Part shown: positions 50,078 to 63,263 of the stretch, piece after piece
Position numbering within the stretch: position 1 is the stretch's first letter
How the letters are laid out: the number at the start of each line of letters is the position of its first letter
Assembly: GCF_005877905.1 (NCBI RefSeq)
Contig: NZ_SWDV01000016.1
Span: 1 to 64,000, forward strand
DNA length: 64,000 nucleotides
Source of the DNA: Pseudomonas nicosulfuronedens
GTDB taxonomy: Bacteria; Pseudomonadota; Gammaproteobacteria; Pseudomonadales; Pseudomonadaceae
Direction: 5' to 3'
Made by a program: the position numbers and the translations under genes
Notes under the pieces: generated by a model
The model's input: only the letters and a program-made list of their open reading frames with translations
Database searches by the model: none
What the model was told of the DNA's origin: nothing

Positions 50078-50413
50078 TCAGCGCGCCTTGCAACCACGAC
50101 CGATCAGGTCGTTGCTCTCGACCCAGTAGACCAGGCCCTGGTCGCCTTTGATGCTCAAGCCGATCAGCCCGTCGCTATAGAAAGCGCCGGAGCCGCCGGG
50201 TTCCTCTTCCAGGTGATGAACCACGTCATCCTCACCCAGCTTCAGGTCGACGACCGACTTGCTGGGGTCGACGTAGCGCCACCGTACCTCAGCCTCACTG
50301 TCGCAGACCCACTGGTTCCAACCGCCCTGCGCAGCGAATTTTCCGCCCGTCGAGTGACTGGAACAACCCGCCACCAGCGAAAGCGCCAGGGCCGGGACGA
50401 GATAACGCAGCAT
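50078..50413 (-). CDS. MliC-like lipoprotein (possible lysozyme inhibitor)
   Basis: A 111-residue predicted lipoprotein; signal peptide MLRYLVPALALSLVAGC with lipobox VAGC. The mature part has the MliC/PliC-type layout: WVCDSEAEVRWRY, then SGAFYSDGLIGLSIKGDQG and a C-terminal cysteine pair partner (GRGC). In MliC proteins the S-G-x-x-Y-S stretch enters the lysozyme active site; here SGAFYSDG fits that loop. So it may inhibit c-type lysozyme at the envelope; moderate certainty. Start at ATG 50413 because it begins the signal peptide. Confidence 0.6.
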   Translation of the reverse strand: MLRYLVPALALSLVAGCSSHSTGGKFAAQGGWNQWVCDSEAEVRWRYVDPSKSVVDLKLGEDDVVHHLEEEPGGSGAFYSDGLIGLSIKGDQGLVYWVESNDLIGRGCKAR

Positions 50414-50555
50414 CGGGCGACTCTCCTTCGGGCGGACGCGCCGCCGGATATCCAATGCGCCAGATTGCCCGTCCCGTCGCAGGAACGCCAGTGCCGCCTG
50501 CGCCAGGGCGCGGGCGGCACTGTCAGACCGTGATCCCTGCCGCCAGGGCGTTGCC

Positions 50556-50750
50556 TCAGGGGCAATTCACCGGTTTCTGGTCAGGCGTCGGATCGCCGCT
50601 GCTCTGGCTTTCCACCCGTTCGCGGTTCTGGTCCGAAGGCACCATGACCGAGGGCGGGCTCATCACTTCACAGGTGCTGGGGGCTCCACCGCTTCCGGCA
50701 CAGCCGACCAGCACGAGGCAAAACGACAGCAGAGGGGTGACAGCTCGCAT
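50556..50750 (-). CDS. Very small lipoprotein, unknown function
   Basis: A 64-residue predicted lipoprotein with lipobox LVGC (MRAVTPLLSFCLVLVGC), followed by a Ser/Pro/Gln-rich tail with two cysteines. AAGGAGAACGGTC is a strong ribosome site before the ATG at 50750, which supports that it is a real gene. Its place between pgk and fba matches a small hypothetical gene in P. aeruginosa. Function unknown. Confidence 0.65.
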   Translation of the reverse strand: MRAVTPLLSFCLVLVGCAGSGGAPSTCEVMSPPSVMVPSDQNRERVESQSSGDPTPDQKPVNCP

Positions 50751-50838
50751 GACCGTTCTCCTTGGCATCCACACAAGGCTTCTGACCCGGGGATGCCGCA
50801 GAGGTTTGCTTTACTGTCGCCCGGCAGTGTCGCCAGGA

Positions 50839-52002
50839 TCAGGCCTTGGCGCGCTGCTCCAGCACTTCCACGGCCGGCAGGACCTTGCCCTCGACGAACT
50901 CGAGGAAGGCGCCACCACCGGTGGAAATGTAGGAGATCTGCTCGCCGATGCCGTACTTGTCGATAGCCGCCAGGGTATCGCCACCGCCGGCGATGCTGAA
51001 GGCGGAGCCTTCGGCGATGGCCTTGGCCAGGGTCTTGGTGCCTTCGCCGAACTGGTCGAACTCGAATACGCCCACCGGACCGTTCCACAGGATGGTCTTG
51101 GAGGTTTTCAGCAGCTCAGCGAACTGGGCGGCGGTCTTCGGACCGATGTCCAGGATCATGTCGTCGTCGGCCACGTCAGCGATGTCCTTGACGGTGGCGA
51201 CGGCGGTCTCGGCGAACTCCTTGGCAACCACCACGTCCACCGGCAGCGGCACGCTGACCTTGGCGGCGATGGCCTTGGCGGTGTCGACCAGGTCGGCCTC
51301 GTACAGCGATTTACCGACCTTGTGGCCGGCCGCGGCGAGGAAGGTGTTGGCGATGCCGCCGCCGACGATCAGCTGGTCGCAGATCAGCGCCAGGCTGTTG
51401 AGCACGTCGAGCTTGGTGGAGACCTTGGAACCGGCAACGATGGCGGCCATCGGGCGCGCCGGGTTGCCCAGGGCCTTGCCCAGCGCTTCCAGCTCGGCGG
51501 CCAGCAGCGGGCCAGCGGCGGCAACCTTGGCGAACTTGGCCACGCCGTGGGTGGAACCCTCGGCGCGGTGGGCGGTGCCAAAGGCGTCCATGACGAACAC
51601 GTCGCACAGGGCGGCGTATTGCTGGGCCAGCTCGTCGGCGTTCTTCTTCTCGCCCTTGTTGAAGCGCACGTTCTCGAACAGCACGACTTCACCCGGCTTC
51701 ACGTCGACGCCGCCCAGGTAGTCCTTGACCAACGGCACGGCGCGGCCCAGAGCCTTGGACAGGTAGTCGGCAACCGGCTGCAGGCTGTTCTCTTCGGAGT
51801 ACTCACCTTCGGTCGGGCGGCCCAGGTGCGAGCAGACCATCACCGCCGCGCCCTTCTCCAGGGCCAGCTTGATGGTCGGCAGCGAGGCCAGGATGCGCGC
51901 GTCGCTCTTGACCACACCGTCCTTCACCGGAACGTTGAGGTCTTCGCGGATCAGCACGCGCTTACCTTGGAGGTCGAGGTCGGTCATCTTCAACACGGTC
52001 AT
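50839..52002 (-). CDS. pgk: Phosphoglycerate kinase
   Basis: A 387-residue glycolytic/gluconeogenic kinase (1,3-bisphosphoglycerate + ADP to 3-phosphoglycerate + ATP). [15 protein letters not shown] is the N-terminal signature, [12 protein letters not shown] follows, and the nucleotide loop is [13 protein letters not shown] with the C-terminal [13 protein letters not shown]. It is 28 bases after epd on the same strand. Confidence 0.97.
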   Translation of the reverse strand: MTVLKMTDLDLQGKRVLIREDLNVPVKDGVVKSDARILASLPTIKLALEKGAAVMVCSHLGRPTEGEYSEENSLQPVADYLSKALGRAVPLVKDYLGGVDVKPGEVVLFENVRFNKGEKKNADELAQQYAALCDVFVMDAFGTAHRAEGSTHGVAKFAKVAAAGPLLAAELEALGKALGNPARPMAAIVAGSKVSTKLDVLNSLALICDQLIVGGGIANTFLAAAGHKVGKSLYEADLVDTAKAIAAKVSVPLPVDVVVAKEFAETAVATVKDIADVADDDMILDIGPKTAAQFAELLKTSKTILWNGPVGVFEFDQFGEGTKTLAKAIAEGSAFSIAGGGDTLAAIDKYGIGEQISYISTGGGAFLEFVEGKVLPAVEVLEQRAKA

Positions 52003-52030
52003 GACAGTCAGTCCTGTTGGGGCTGTTTGA

Positions 52031-53077
52031 TTAACGTTCGGTAGCAGCGACCTGCAGGAAGTGCCCTGCGGTGTCGAGCATGCGGTTGGCGAACCCCCAC
52101 TCGTTGTCGAACCAGGCCAGCACGTTCACCAGGCGGGGGCCGGAAACGCGGGTCTGGCTGCCATCGACGATGGCCGAGTGCGGGTCGTGATTGAAATCGC
52201 AGCTGGCGTGGGGCAACTCGGTGTACGCCAGCAGGCCTTTCAGCGGGCCTTCGGTGGCGGCCTGGCGCAGCACGCGGTTGATCTCTTCGGCGGAGGTATC
52301 GCGGGAGACCTGCAGGGTGATGTCCAGGGCCGAGACGTTCACTGTCGGCACCCGAATGGCTTTGGCCTGGATTCGCCCGGCGAGTTCCGGCAGCAGGCGC
52401 TCGATGCCACGCGCCAGCCCCGTGGACACCGGGATCACCGACTGGAAGGCCGAGCGCGTGCGGCGCAGGTCTTCGTGGTGGTAGGCGTCGATCACCGGCT
52501 GGTCGTTCATCGCCGAGTGGATGGTGGTGATCGAGACGTACTCGATGCCCACGGCCTCGTTCAGCAACTTGAGCAACGGCACGCTGCAGTTGGTGGTGCA
52601 GGACGCGTTGGATACCAGCGTCTCGGCGCCGGAGAGGCCCTGCTGGTTGATGCCGAAGACCACGGTGGCATCGATGTCCGCCTCGCTGGCCATCGGTTGG
52701 GAGAACAGCACCCGCGGCGCTCCGGCGCCGAGGAAGCGCTCGCCGTCAGCGCGGGTGTTGTAGACACCCGAGCATTCCAGCACCAGGTCGATGTCCAGGG
52801 CGCGCCAGTCGATGGCCTCGGGCTCGGCTTCGCGGAATACCTTCACACAGTCGCCGCCGACATGCAGGCAGCCGTCGGCCACGCTCACCTCGCCGGGGAA
52901 GCGGCCGTGGGTGGAGTCGAAGCGGGTGAGGTATTCCAGGCTGGCCAGGTCCGCCAGGTCGTTCAGCGCGACGATGGAGAAATCAGCCTTGGCGCCGCGC
53001 TCGTGCAGGGCACGGAACACGCAGCGGCCGATACGGCCATAGCCGTTGAGGGCAACTCGGTAAGGGCGCTTGGACAT
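52031..53077 (-). CDS. epd: D-erythrose-4-phosphate dehydrogenase
   Basis: A 348-residue GAPDH-family enzyme. NAD motif [14 protein letters not shown] near residue 10, catalytic cysteine in SNASCTTNC and the histidine after it in [11 protein letters not shown]. The AMN instead of the YTN triplet of true GAPDH points to Epd, which oxidises erythrose 4-phosphate in the pathway to pyridoxal phosphate; some Epd-like Pseudomonas proteins could also act on glyceraldehyde 3-phosphate. It lies between tkt, which can supply erythrose 4-phosphate, and pgk. The order tkt-epd-pgk-fba is common in gammaproteobacteria. Confidence 0.93.
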   Translation of the reverse strand: MSKRPYRVALNGYGRIGRCVFRALHERGAKADFSIVALNDLADLASLEYLTRFDSTHGRFPGEVSVADGCLHVGGDCVKVFREAEPEAIDWRALDIDLVLECSGVYNTRADGERFLGAGAPRVLFSQPMASEADIDATVVFGINQQGLSGAETLVSNASCTTNCSVPLLKLLNEAVGIEYVSITTIHSAMNDQPVIDAYHHEDLRRTRSAFQSVIPVSTGLARGIERLLPELAGRIQAKAIRVPTVNVSALDITLQVSRDTSAEEINRVLRQAATEGPLKGLLAYTELPHASCDFNHDPHSAIVDGSQTRVSGPRLVNVLAWFDNEWGFANRMLDTAGHFLQVAATER

Positions 53078-53096
53078 TGTTATCCCTAGGTGATCG

Positions 53097-53123
53097 CTGC
53101 CGGGGCGTGATGCGCCCCGGCAG
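53097..53123. other. Strong hairpin between tkt and epd
   Basis: CTGCCGGGGCG (53097-53107), a five-base loop and CGCCCCGGCAG (53113-53123) give an 11-bp perfect stem in the 59-base gap. There is no T-run after it on either strand, so it probably is an mRNA processing or stability element within the operon rather than a terminator. Confidence 0.65.
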
Positions 53124-53136
53124 GTTCAGGCGCTCG

Positions 53137-55134
<1,998 letters not shown>

Positions 55135-55296
55135 CGCTGAATCTCCTGCGGGGCTGCTTCGAAAGATCGAAGGGAATGAAAAAAGGCCGGTATTTTCGCC
55201 CAGCCAGGCCCTGCGGGGCAATGACAGATCAGCAGATGCCTGATGCAAGGCACACGCACAGACCGTCCACCTGGTCAAAAACCACTCATCCGCCAA

Positions 55297-55314
55297 TATC
55301 AAAACTTTTTGATA
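55297..55314. promoter_or_regulatory. Candidate ArsR-family operator upstream of the regulator-metK operon
   Basis: TATCAAAA (55297-55304) and TTTTGATA (55307-55314) are perfect inverted arms with two bases between. The contained ATCAA-N6-TTGAT equals the usual ArsR/SmtB-family operator pattern. It is 44 bases before the start of the ArsR-type gene, so autoregulation is the natural reading. Confidence 0.55.
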
Positions 55315-55358
55315 CAGCTATTGCCCACCCCGAAAGCCACGACTAGACTGCGCGACCT

Positions 55359-56360
55359 ATGAGTCTGCGCCTGCCCGAAATCCGCCACGACGATTGCGAC
55401 CAGCTGGCTGCCCTGTGCAAGGCCGGCGGCGATCCGCTGCGGCTGAACGTCCTGCGGGTGCTGGCCAACGATTCGTTCGGCGTACTGGAGCTGGCGCACA
55501 TCTTCGGCGTCCGCCAATCGGGCATGAGCCACCACCTGAAGGTGCTGGCCCAGGCTGGCCTGGTGGCCACCCGCCGCGAAGGCAACGCGATTTTCTATCG
55601 CCGCGCCCTGCCCCAGAGCGAAAGCCTGGGCGGCACGTTGCACGGCGCGTTACTCGAAGAAGTGGACGAACTGGCACTGGCCGATGACGTCAGTGCCCGC
55701 GTCGATGGCGTGCACGCCCAGCGTGCCGCCGTGAGCCGGGACTACTTCGCGCGCAGCGCGGAGAAGTTCCAGGCGACCCAGGACCTGATCGCAGGACTGC
55801 CGCAATACCGCGAAAGCGTGCTGGCATTGCTCGATGCACTGAGCTTTGCCCCCGGCGCCACGGCGCTGGAAGTCGGCCCCGGCGACGGCGGATTCCTCCC
55901 CGAGCTGGCCCGGCGTTTCGATCAGGTCACGGCGCTGGACAACAGCGAGACCATGCTCGAGATGGCGCGACAACGTTGCGCCAGCGAAGGTTTGAACAAC
56001 GTCCGGCTGCGGCTGGGCGACGCCCTGCAGGATGTCGACGACGCGGCGGACTGCGTGGTGCTGAACATGGTGCTGCATCACTTCGCCGCACCGGCGGAGG
56101 CCGTGAAGCAGCTGGCGCACCTGGTAAAACCCGGTGGCAGCCTGCTGGTGACCGAACTCTGCAGCCACGACCAGAGCTGGGCCCGCGAGGCCTGTGGTGA
56201 TCTCTGGCTGGGGTTCGAACAGGAAGACCTGGCCCATTGGGCCGATGCCGCCGGGCTCGCGTCCGGCGAAAGTGTGTACATCGGTTTACGTAATGGCTTT
56301 CAGATCCAGGTACGGCACTTCGCCAAACCGGATTCACGAAGCGTCCTCACCCACCGGTAA
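55359..56360 (+). CDS. ArsR-family regulator fused to a SAM-dependent methyltransferase domain
   Basis: A 333-residue two-domain protein. Residues 1-95 are an ArsR winged helix (LRLNVLRVLANDSFGVLELA; recognition helix in RQSGMSHHLKVLAQAGLV). No metal-binding CVC motif is seen in the recognition region. Residues about 120-333 are a class I methyltransferase fold with motif I ALEVGPGDGGFLPE and VLNMVLHHFAAP. It lies 17 bases before metK, so it is probably co-transcribed with it. ArsR-type regulators sensing S-adenosyl compounds are known in Proteobacteria (SahR); this protein may sense SAM or SAH through its C-terminal domain. Whether it methylates anything is unknown. Confidence 0.85.
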   Translation: MSLRLPEIRHDDCDQLAALCKAGGDPLRLNVLRVLANDSFGVLELAHIFGVRQSGMSHHLKVLAQAGLVATRREGNAIFYRRALPQSESLGGTLHGALLEEVDELALADDVSARVDGVHAQRAAVSRDYFARSAEKFQATQDLIAGLPQYRESVLALLDALSFAPGATALEVGPGDGGFLPELARRFDQVTALDNSETMLEMARQRCASEGLNNVRLRLGDALQDVDDAADCVVLNMVLHHFAAPAEAVKQLAHLVKPGGSLLVTELCSHDQSWAREACGDLWLGFEQEDLAHWADAAGLASGESVYIGLRNGFQIQVRHFAKPDSRSVLTHR

Positions 56361-56377
56361 AAGATAGGAACCGTTAG

Positions 56378-57568
56378 ATGAGCGAATACTCAGTTTTCAC
56401 CTCTGAATCCGTCTCCGAAGGTCATCCCGACAAGATCGCGGACCAGATTTCCGATGCGGTGCTCGACGCCATCATCGCCAAGGACAAATACGCCCGCGTG
56501 GCCTGCGAAACCCTGGTGAAGACCGGTGTCGCGATCATCGCCGGCGAAGTCACCACCTCCGCCTGGGTCGACCTGGAAGACCTGGTGCGCAAGGTCATCA
56601 TCGACATCGGCTACAACAGTTCCGACGTCGGCTTCGACGGTGCCACCTGCGGCGTGCTGAACATCATCGGCAAGCAGTCGGTGGACATCAACCAAGGCGT
56701 CGACCGCGCCAAGCCGGAAGACCAGGGCGCTGGCGACCAGGGCCTGATGTTCGGCTACGCCAGCAACGAAACCGACGTGCTGATGCCCGCCCCGATCTGC
56801 TTCTCCCACCGTCTCGTGGAGCGCCAGGCCGAGGCCCGCAAATCCGGCCTGCTGCCGTGGCTGCGCCCGGACGCCAAGTCCCAGGTCACCTGCCGCTACG
56901 AAGGCGGCAAGGTCGTCGGTATCGACGCCATCGTCCTGTCCACCCAGCACAACCCGGAGGTCAGCTACAAGGACCTGCGCGAAGGCGTGATGGAGCTGAT
57001 CATCAAGCAGGTGCTGCCGGCCGAACTGCTGCACAAGGACACCCAGTTCCACATCAACCCGACCGGCAATTTCGTGATCGGCGGCCCGGTGGGCGACTGC
57101 GGCCTGACCGGCCGCAAGATCATCGTCGACTCCTACGGTGGCATGGCCCGTCACGGCGGCGGCGCGTTCTCCGGCAAGGACCCGTCCAAGGTCGACCGTT
57201 CGGCTGCCTACGCCGGCCGCTACGTGGCGAAGAACATCGTTGCCGCTGGCCTGGCCGAGCGTTGCGAGATCCAGGTGTCCTACGCCATCGGCGTGGCCCA
57301 GCCAACCTCCATCTCGATCAACACCTTCGGCACCGGCAAGATCAGCGATGACAAGATCATCCAGCTGGTCCGCGAGCATTTCGACCTGCGTCCGTACGCG
57401 ATCACCAAGATGCTCGACCTGCTGCACCCGATGTACCAGCCGACCGCGGCCTACGGCCACTTCGGTCGCAACCCGTTCGAAATGACCTACGGTGACGACA
57501 CCTTCACCGCCTTCACCTGGGAGCGCACCGACAAGGCTGCCGCCCTGCGTGACGCCGCCGGCCTGTAA
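56378..57568 (+). CDS. metK: S-adenosylmethionine synthetase
   Basis: A 396-residue enzyme making SAM from methionine and ATP. The signature [18 protein letters not shown] is near residue 14, [12 protein letters not shown] (ATP site) and [19 protein letters not shown] (phosphate-binding) follow. The ATG at 56378 follows TAGGAACCGTTAG. It is just behind the ArsR-methyltransferase gene and ends at a strong terminator. No SAM riboswitch was seen upstream. Confidence 0.98.
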   Translation: MSEYSVFTSESVSEGHPDKIADQISDAVLDAIIAKDKYARVACETLVKTGVAIIAGEVTTSAWVDLEDLVRKVIIDIGYNSSDVGFDGATCGVLNIIGKQSVDINQGVDRAKPEDQGAGDQGLMFGYASNETDVLMPAPICFSHRLVERQAEARKSGLLPWLRPDAKSQVTCRYEGGKVVGIDAIVLSTQHNPEVSYKDLREGVMELIIKQVLPAELLHKDTQFHINPTGNFVIGGPVGDCGLTGRKIIVDSYGGMARHGGGAFSGKDPSKVDRSAAYAGRYVAKNIVAAGLAERCEIQVSYAIGVAQPTSISINTFGTGKISDDKIIQLVREHFDLRPYAITKMLDLLHPMYQPTAAYGHFGRNPFEMTYGDDTFTAFTWERTDKAAALRDAAGL

Positions 57569-57578
57569 GACCCGGTAG

Positions 57579-59384
<1,806 letters not shown>

Positions 59385-59389
59385 GCGCC

Positions 59390-60694
59390 TCAGCGCATCT
59401 GGAAGGCTTCCTGATGGAAGCGGTTGCCCGGCATGCCCTGGCGGCGCAGGTCACGGCGCAGCAGTTCGGCCAGCGCCTGCGGACCGCAGAACCAGACGCT
59501 CGGCCAGCGCCCCTGCGCTCCGGGTTTCACGCCCAGGTCGGCCGCCTGCAGGTAGCCTTCGCTTTCGCTGTAATGCACGCGCAGATCGATGCGCGGCAAT
59601 TTCGCGCACAACTCACGCAGGCGACCGGCGTAGATCGCGTCGGACGGCGAACGCACGCAGTACAGCAGTGTCACTTCCGGGCAGTCATCCGGCCGCGCCT
59701 GTAACGACTCGAGCCAAGCCAGGAACGGCGTGATGCCGATACCTCCGGCGATCCACACCTGCCGCTCGCCCTTGTCACGACGGAAATCGAAGCGGCCGTA
59801 GGGCCCTTCCACCTTCACCGGATCACCGACCTTCAGGGCATCCTGAAGGCGCTGTGTGTAGTCCCCGAGCGCCTTGATGCTGAAGCGCACCTCGCCATTG
59901 CCCTGGTCGCCGCTGGAAAGGGTGAAGGGATGCTGCCCCTCCAGGCGATTACAGGTGAGGAAGGCGAACTGGCCGGCACGATGCTGCCAACGGCCCTGCA
60001 GCTTGCAGGTCACCTCCAGCATGCGTTCGCCGGGGCGCTCGAGCGCTATCACGACGCCGTCATGGGTGCGCTGACGGCCGATCTGCCCGGCGAGCGACCA
60101 GAGCGCGCAGAGGCTGCCCACGGCGGCGCAGAACGCCACGAGCCAGCCGACTGGCTGAGTCCAGTAACCCGCCGGCGCCAGCACCACGCCATGGAAGGCG
60201 AGCACCAGGTAGACCACCGCGAGGGTTTTGTGGACATAGCGCCACAGGTGGTAGGGGAAGCGTTGCCAGAGGGTGATGACCAGCATCGCCGCCAAAAGCC
60301 AGGCCGACCATTCGCCCAGGTCCTTGGCCGAGCCGCGGAACGCGTCGAGGAAGGTTTCCACCCGCGGCCCCTTGGCCGGCTTGGCGATGAACTCGGCGAG
60401 CAGCGGCCCGCCCAATTCCATCAGGTAGTGCAGCAGGCCCAGCACGATGGCCAGGATGCCCGCCCATTTGTGCGCGCGGTACATGCGGTCGAGGCCGTCG
60501 AGGGGCTTTTCCAGCCAGACAGGGCGCACCGCCAGCAGCATGATCAGTGACATCAGCGCGAAGGATGCGACACCCGTGAAGAGAATGGCCTGCTTGCGCA
60601 GGACCCAGATGTCCAGCGTCGCCGGTGGGTCAATGGCCAGCGCCAAACCAAAGGTGGCCGTCACGGCCAGCAGTACGATCCAGATGAGTTTCAT
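59390..60694 (-). CDS. Ferric reductase-like transmembrane flavoprotein (FAD/NADPH oxidoreductase)
   Basis: A 434-residue inner-membrane protein with six hydrophobic segments in residues 1-210 containing heme-ligand type histidines (HKWAGILAIVLGLLHYLMEL and YHLWRYVHKTLAVVYLVLAFHG), then a FAD-binding module (HPFTLSSGD) and an NAD(P)H-binding module (WIAGGIGITPFLAWL; WFCGPQAL). This is the FRE/NOX type architecture, transferring electrons from NADPH across the membrane; the electron acceptor is unknown. The ATG at 60694 after AAGGAGGACTC was preferred over the upstream frame. It is convergent with ligB. Confidence 0.88.
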   Translation of the reverse strand: MKLIWIVLLAVTATFGLALAIDPPATLDIWVLRKQAILFTGVASFALMSLIMLLAVRPVWLEKPLDGLDRMYRAHKWAGILAIVLGLLHYLMELGGPLLAEFIAKPAKGPRVETFLDAFRGSAKDLGEWSAWLLAAMLVITLWQRFPYHLWRYVHKTLAVVYLVLAFHGVVLAPAGYWTQPVGWLVAFCAAVGSLCALWSLAGQIGRQRTHDGVVIALERPGERMLEVTCKLQGRWQHRAGQFAFLTCNRLEGQHPFTLSSGDQGNGEVRFSIKALGDYTQRLQDALKVGDPVKVEGPYGRFDFRRDKGERQVWIAGGIGITPFLAWLESLQARPDDCPEVTLLYCVRSPSDAIYAGRLRELCAKLPRIDLRVHYSESEGYLQAADLGVKPGAQGRWPSVWFCGPQALAELLRRDLRRQGMPGNRFHQEAFQMR

Positions 60695-60865
60695 GAGTCC
60701 TCCTTGGGGGCGCCAAAGCAGCGAGCCCAAGCGGAAGCTGAAGGATTCTTCTGAATCATCCCTTAATTCTGTATGGACTTTCGCCCGGTATCGGCAATGC
60801 CATGACCCATGTCAAAAGCATCGTCCTTCGATATGCTCGGCATATTCCTACAAGTAAGTCGTAAC

Positions 60866-61612
60866 ATGCGCCTGCGAGTCCTCTCCGACCTCCACCACGA
60901 ACATTTCCCCGACGGCCGCCGCGAACTACCGCAGGCCGCTGCGGACGTTATCGTGCTGGCCGGAGACATTCACGAGCACCTGCAAGGCCTGCACTGGGCG
61001 CGCGAGGAATTCCCCGACAGTGAAATCATCTACGTCGCCGGCAATCACGAGTTCTATCACTCCGACCTGCCCGAGCTGACTCAGAGCATGCGCAACCTGG
61101 CCCGTGCGCTGGACATCCATTTCCTCGAAAAGGATTCGGTGATCCTTAGCGGTGTCCGCTTCCTCGGCACCACGCTATGGACGGACTTCCAGCTCTACGG
61201 CGAAAGTGCGTCGGAACTGGCCTGCGAGCAGGCGCAGCTACTGATGCCGGATTTCAATACGGTGGATTACTTCACCCAACCCTTCACACCCCGGATGAGC
61301 CAAGCGCTGCATGGCGCCAGCTGCGAGTGGCTAGATGCGGAGCTGGCCCAGCCCTTCCAAGGCCCGACGGTGGTGGTGACGCACCATGCGCCCAGCGCCC
61401 GTTCGATTCCTTCGCACTACGTCGGCGACGCCCTGTCACCCGCCTTCGCCTCGAACCTGGAAAGCCTGGTCGAGCGCTGCGATCTATGGATTCACGGGCA
61501 CGTCCACGAGTGCCTGGATTATCGAGTTGGCCGGGGGCGGATCGTCGCCAACCCCGGCGCCTACCCCGGTGAGTACAGCGGTTTCGATCCCTGTCGGGTG
61601 ATCGAACTCTAG
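60866..61612 (+). CDS. Calcineurin-type metallophosphoesterase
   Basis: A 248-residue phosphoesterase with all metal-binding motifs: SDLHHEH (D8, H10), LAGDIHEH, AGNHEFYH, VVVTHHAPSA and IHGHVHE. Its substrate is unknown. The ATG at 60866 is preferred because SDLH then sits at residue 7-10 as in the family; 19 further codons upstream are in frame but unlikely. Its stop codon shares bases with the stop of the convergent hydrolase gene. Confidence 0.9.
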   Translation: MRLRVLSDLHHEHFPDGRRELPQAAADVIVLAGDIHEHLQGLHWAREEFPDSEIIYVAGNHEFYHSDLPELTQSMRNLARALDIHFLEKDSVILSGVRFLGTTLWTDFQLYGESASELACEQAQLLMPDFNTVDYFTQPFTPRMSQALHGASCEWLDAELAQPFQGPTVVVTHHAPSARSIPSHYVGDALSPAFASNLESLVERCDLWIHGHVHECLDYRVGRGRIVANPGAYPGEYSGFDPCRVIEL

Positions 61613-62607
61613 AACGGTGGCTCGCTATGTGGCGGTTCGCCGGGTGACAGCTCGCTGAAGAAACGCCAGATCTCTGCAGGTCCATCCAATTGCGGGTCGA
61701 CCTGACCGAGCAGGCGTGGCGGCCGGTAAAGCGGCTGCGAAATCAGGTGCCCGCCACCAAACACCGTCACCAGCTCAACCGGCGGCCCGCCGCTGTCTGC
61801 CCAACGTTGCCGCTGCGTCCATACCGGACCGGGCTGGGTCAGCTTGTCCACCTGTGGCGCACCGCCCTGACCGTTACGCCGCGCCAGCGCGAGAGCAGAA
61901 TCCTCGGCGGAGAGCACATTGCCGCGGTCACCGAAGCCGAACAGCGTGACCCGGCCACCTGCATAGGGATTGATCGGGTCCCGCGTGCCATTCATCAACA
62001 GCGCAGCCTTGGGCGCTTCAGCAGGACGACAGGCGTCGTTGTCGGTGCTCGGCAGGCTGGCAGCCACGGCAGCGACACCGTCGACCTTGTCCGGCGCCTC
62101 GGCAGCCAGGCGCAGCGCCATCTGCCCGCCATTGGAGTAGCCAGTGACGAACACTCGCTCCGGGTCGACGCCGCGCTCGCGCCGCAGGCTGTCGATCATC
62201 AGCGAGAGAAAGCCGACATCGTCGATGTTCAGGCGCCGCGCGCTGTAGGAAGCGGCCCGCCGACAGTCGTTCCAGTGCCCTTCGAAACCATCGGGATACA
62301 GCACCAGGAAGCCATCACGGTCGGCCAGCGCGTCGAAGCGATAGCCGCTGTCGCGGCGCATGCGCTCGCCGTTACTCTGCGAGCTGTGCAGCACCACCAG
62401 TAGCGCCGGGCGCTCTGCCAGTTTCTGCGGCACGTAAAGGACATAACTGCGGCGCCGTTCGCCCTGGCGCACCGAAGCATCCTCGCTGCTGCCGGTCAGC
62501 GCCGGTCGCGACTTCAGTTCACCGGGCACGTACCACCAACCGCCCACCAGCAGCGCCAACACCAGCAGCGCGATGAGTGCCTGCACGATCCGCATCGCCA
62601 CCCGCAT
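61609..62607 (-). CDS. Alpha/beta hydrolase, PHB depolymerase/LpqC-like, membrane-anchored
   Basis: A 332-residue esterase-type protein with one N-terminal membrane segment or signal anchor (IVQALIALLVLALLVGGWW) and a periplasmic catalytic domain. VLHSSQSNGERM is the oxyanion region, the nucleophile is the serine in VTGYSNGGQMALRL, and GGGHLI holds the catalytic histidine. It belongs to the polyhydroxybutyrate depolymerase/feruloyl esterase-like group; the actual substrate is unknown. ATG at 62607 follows AAGGAGAGGCGGT. The gene overlaps the convergent metallophosphoesterase gene by four bases. Confidence 0.8.
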   Translation of the reverse strand: MRVAMRIVQALIALLVLALLVGGWWYVPGELKSRPALTGSSEDASVRQGERRRSYVLYVPQKLAERPALLVVLHSSQSNGERMRRDSGYRFDALADRDGFLVLYPDGFEGHWNDCRRAASYSARRLNIDDVGFLSLMIDSLRRERGVDPERVFVTGYSNGGQMALRLAAEAPDKVDGVAAVAASLPSTDNDACRPAEAPKAALLMNGTRDPINPYAGGRVTLFGFGDRGNVLSAEDSALALARRNGQGGAPQVDKLTQPGPVWTQRQRWADSGGPPVELVTVFGGGHLISQPLYRPPRLLGQVDPQLDGPAEIWRFFSELSPGEPPHSEPPF

Positions 62608-62771
62608 ACCGCCTCTCCTTGCCCGCCTGGCGGGCCTTGCGAGTCCCGGCCGTCTTCTGAGGCAATCGAGCGGGGGCAATTGTCCTGGGGCAGCCCCTCG
62701 CCCGCCCGTCCATGGCAAACTCTAGCCGTTGACTCCAACGTCATAGTGTTTGGTAACCAAGGACTCCGAAA

Positions 62772-63170
62772 ATGTTCCGAAGCTCTGCCCTGATGGCCGC
62801 CGTTTTCGCCTTCGGCTGTGCAAGCCCGCTGTTTGCCGCCGATGCCGCCAAGCAACCGCTGACCGGCTGCGCCGCCAAGCGCGCCGCCATCGAAACCCAG
62901 CTCGAACAAGCCAAGGCGCAAGGCAACGGCAACCGCGTCGCCGGCCTGCAAACTGCCCTGGAGAAGGTGAAAACCTATTGCACCGACGCCAGCCTCACGC
63001 AGGAGCGCAAGCAGAACGTGCTGGAGGCGGAGAAGGAAGTCGCCCAGCGCGAGAAGGACCTGCGCAAGGCAATGAGCAAGGGTGACGCGGAGAAGATCGA
63101 GAAGCGCAAGGACAAGCTGGCCGAAGCTCGCACCGAACTGGAACAGGCCAAGCGCGAGCTGGAGGAGTAA
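62772..63170 (+). CDS. DUF1090 periplasmic coiled-coil protein
   Basis: A 132-residue secreted protein. A signal peptide ends near ASPLFA-ADAA; the mature part has two conserved cysteines (TGCAAKRAAIETQLEQAKAQ and KTYCTDASL), GNxxRVAGLQTALEKV and then a long charged helix (QREKDLRKAMSKGDAEKIEKRKD split over heptads). This is the DUF1090 pattern (YqjC-like), of unknown function. It is a single gene flanked by a REP doublet downstream. Confidence 0.85.
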   Translation: MFRSSALMAAVFAFGCASPLFAADAAKQPLTGCAAKRAAIETQLEQAKAQGNGNRVAGLQTALEKVKTYCTDASLTQERKQNVLEAEKEVAQREKDLRKAMSKGDAEKIEKRKDKLAEARTELEQAKRELEE

Positions 63171-63180
63171 GCGTATCGCT

Positions 63181-63253
63181 GTAGGAGCGGATCTTATCCG
63201 CGATCCGACTGACAGCTCGGTCTGAGCGCTGCGCGGATAAGATCCGCTCCTAC
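63181..63253. repeat. REP doublet, variant with GGATCTTATCCGCG core
   Basis: GTAGGAGCGGATCTTATCCGCG (starting 63181) and its inverse ending CCGCTCCTAC at 63253 flank a 26-base spacer. This is the second sequence class of Pseudomonas REP, differing from the two units near 24.2 and 27.7 kb in the core. Confidence 0.85.
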
Positions 63254-63263
63254 AAAAGCGCGC

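Noticed and set aside
56361-56377. SAM riboswitch before metK
   Set aside because: Only 17 bases separate the two genes and no aptamer-like structure is possible there or was seen in the leader of the upstream gene.
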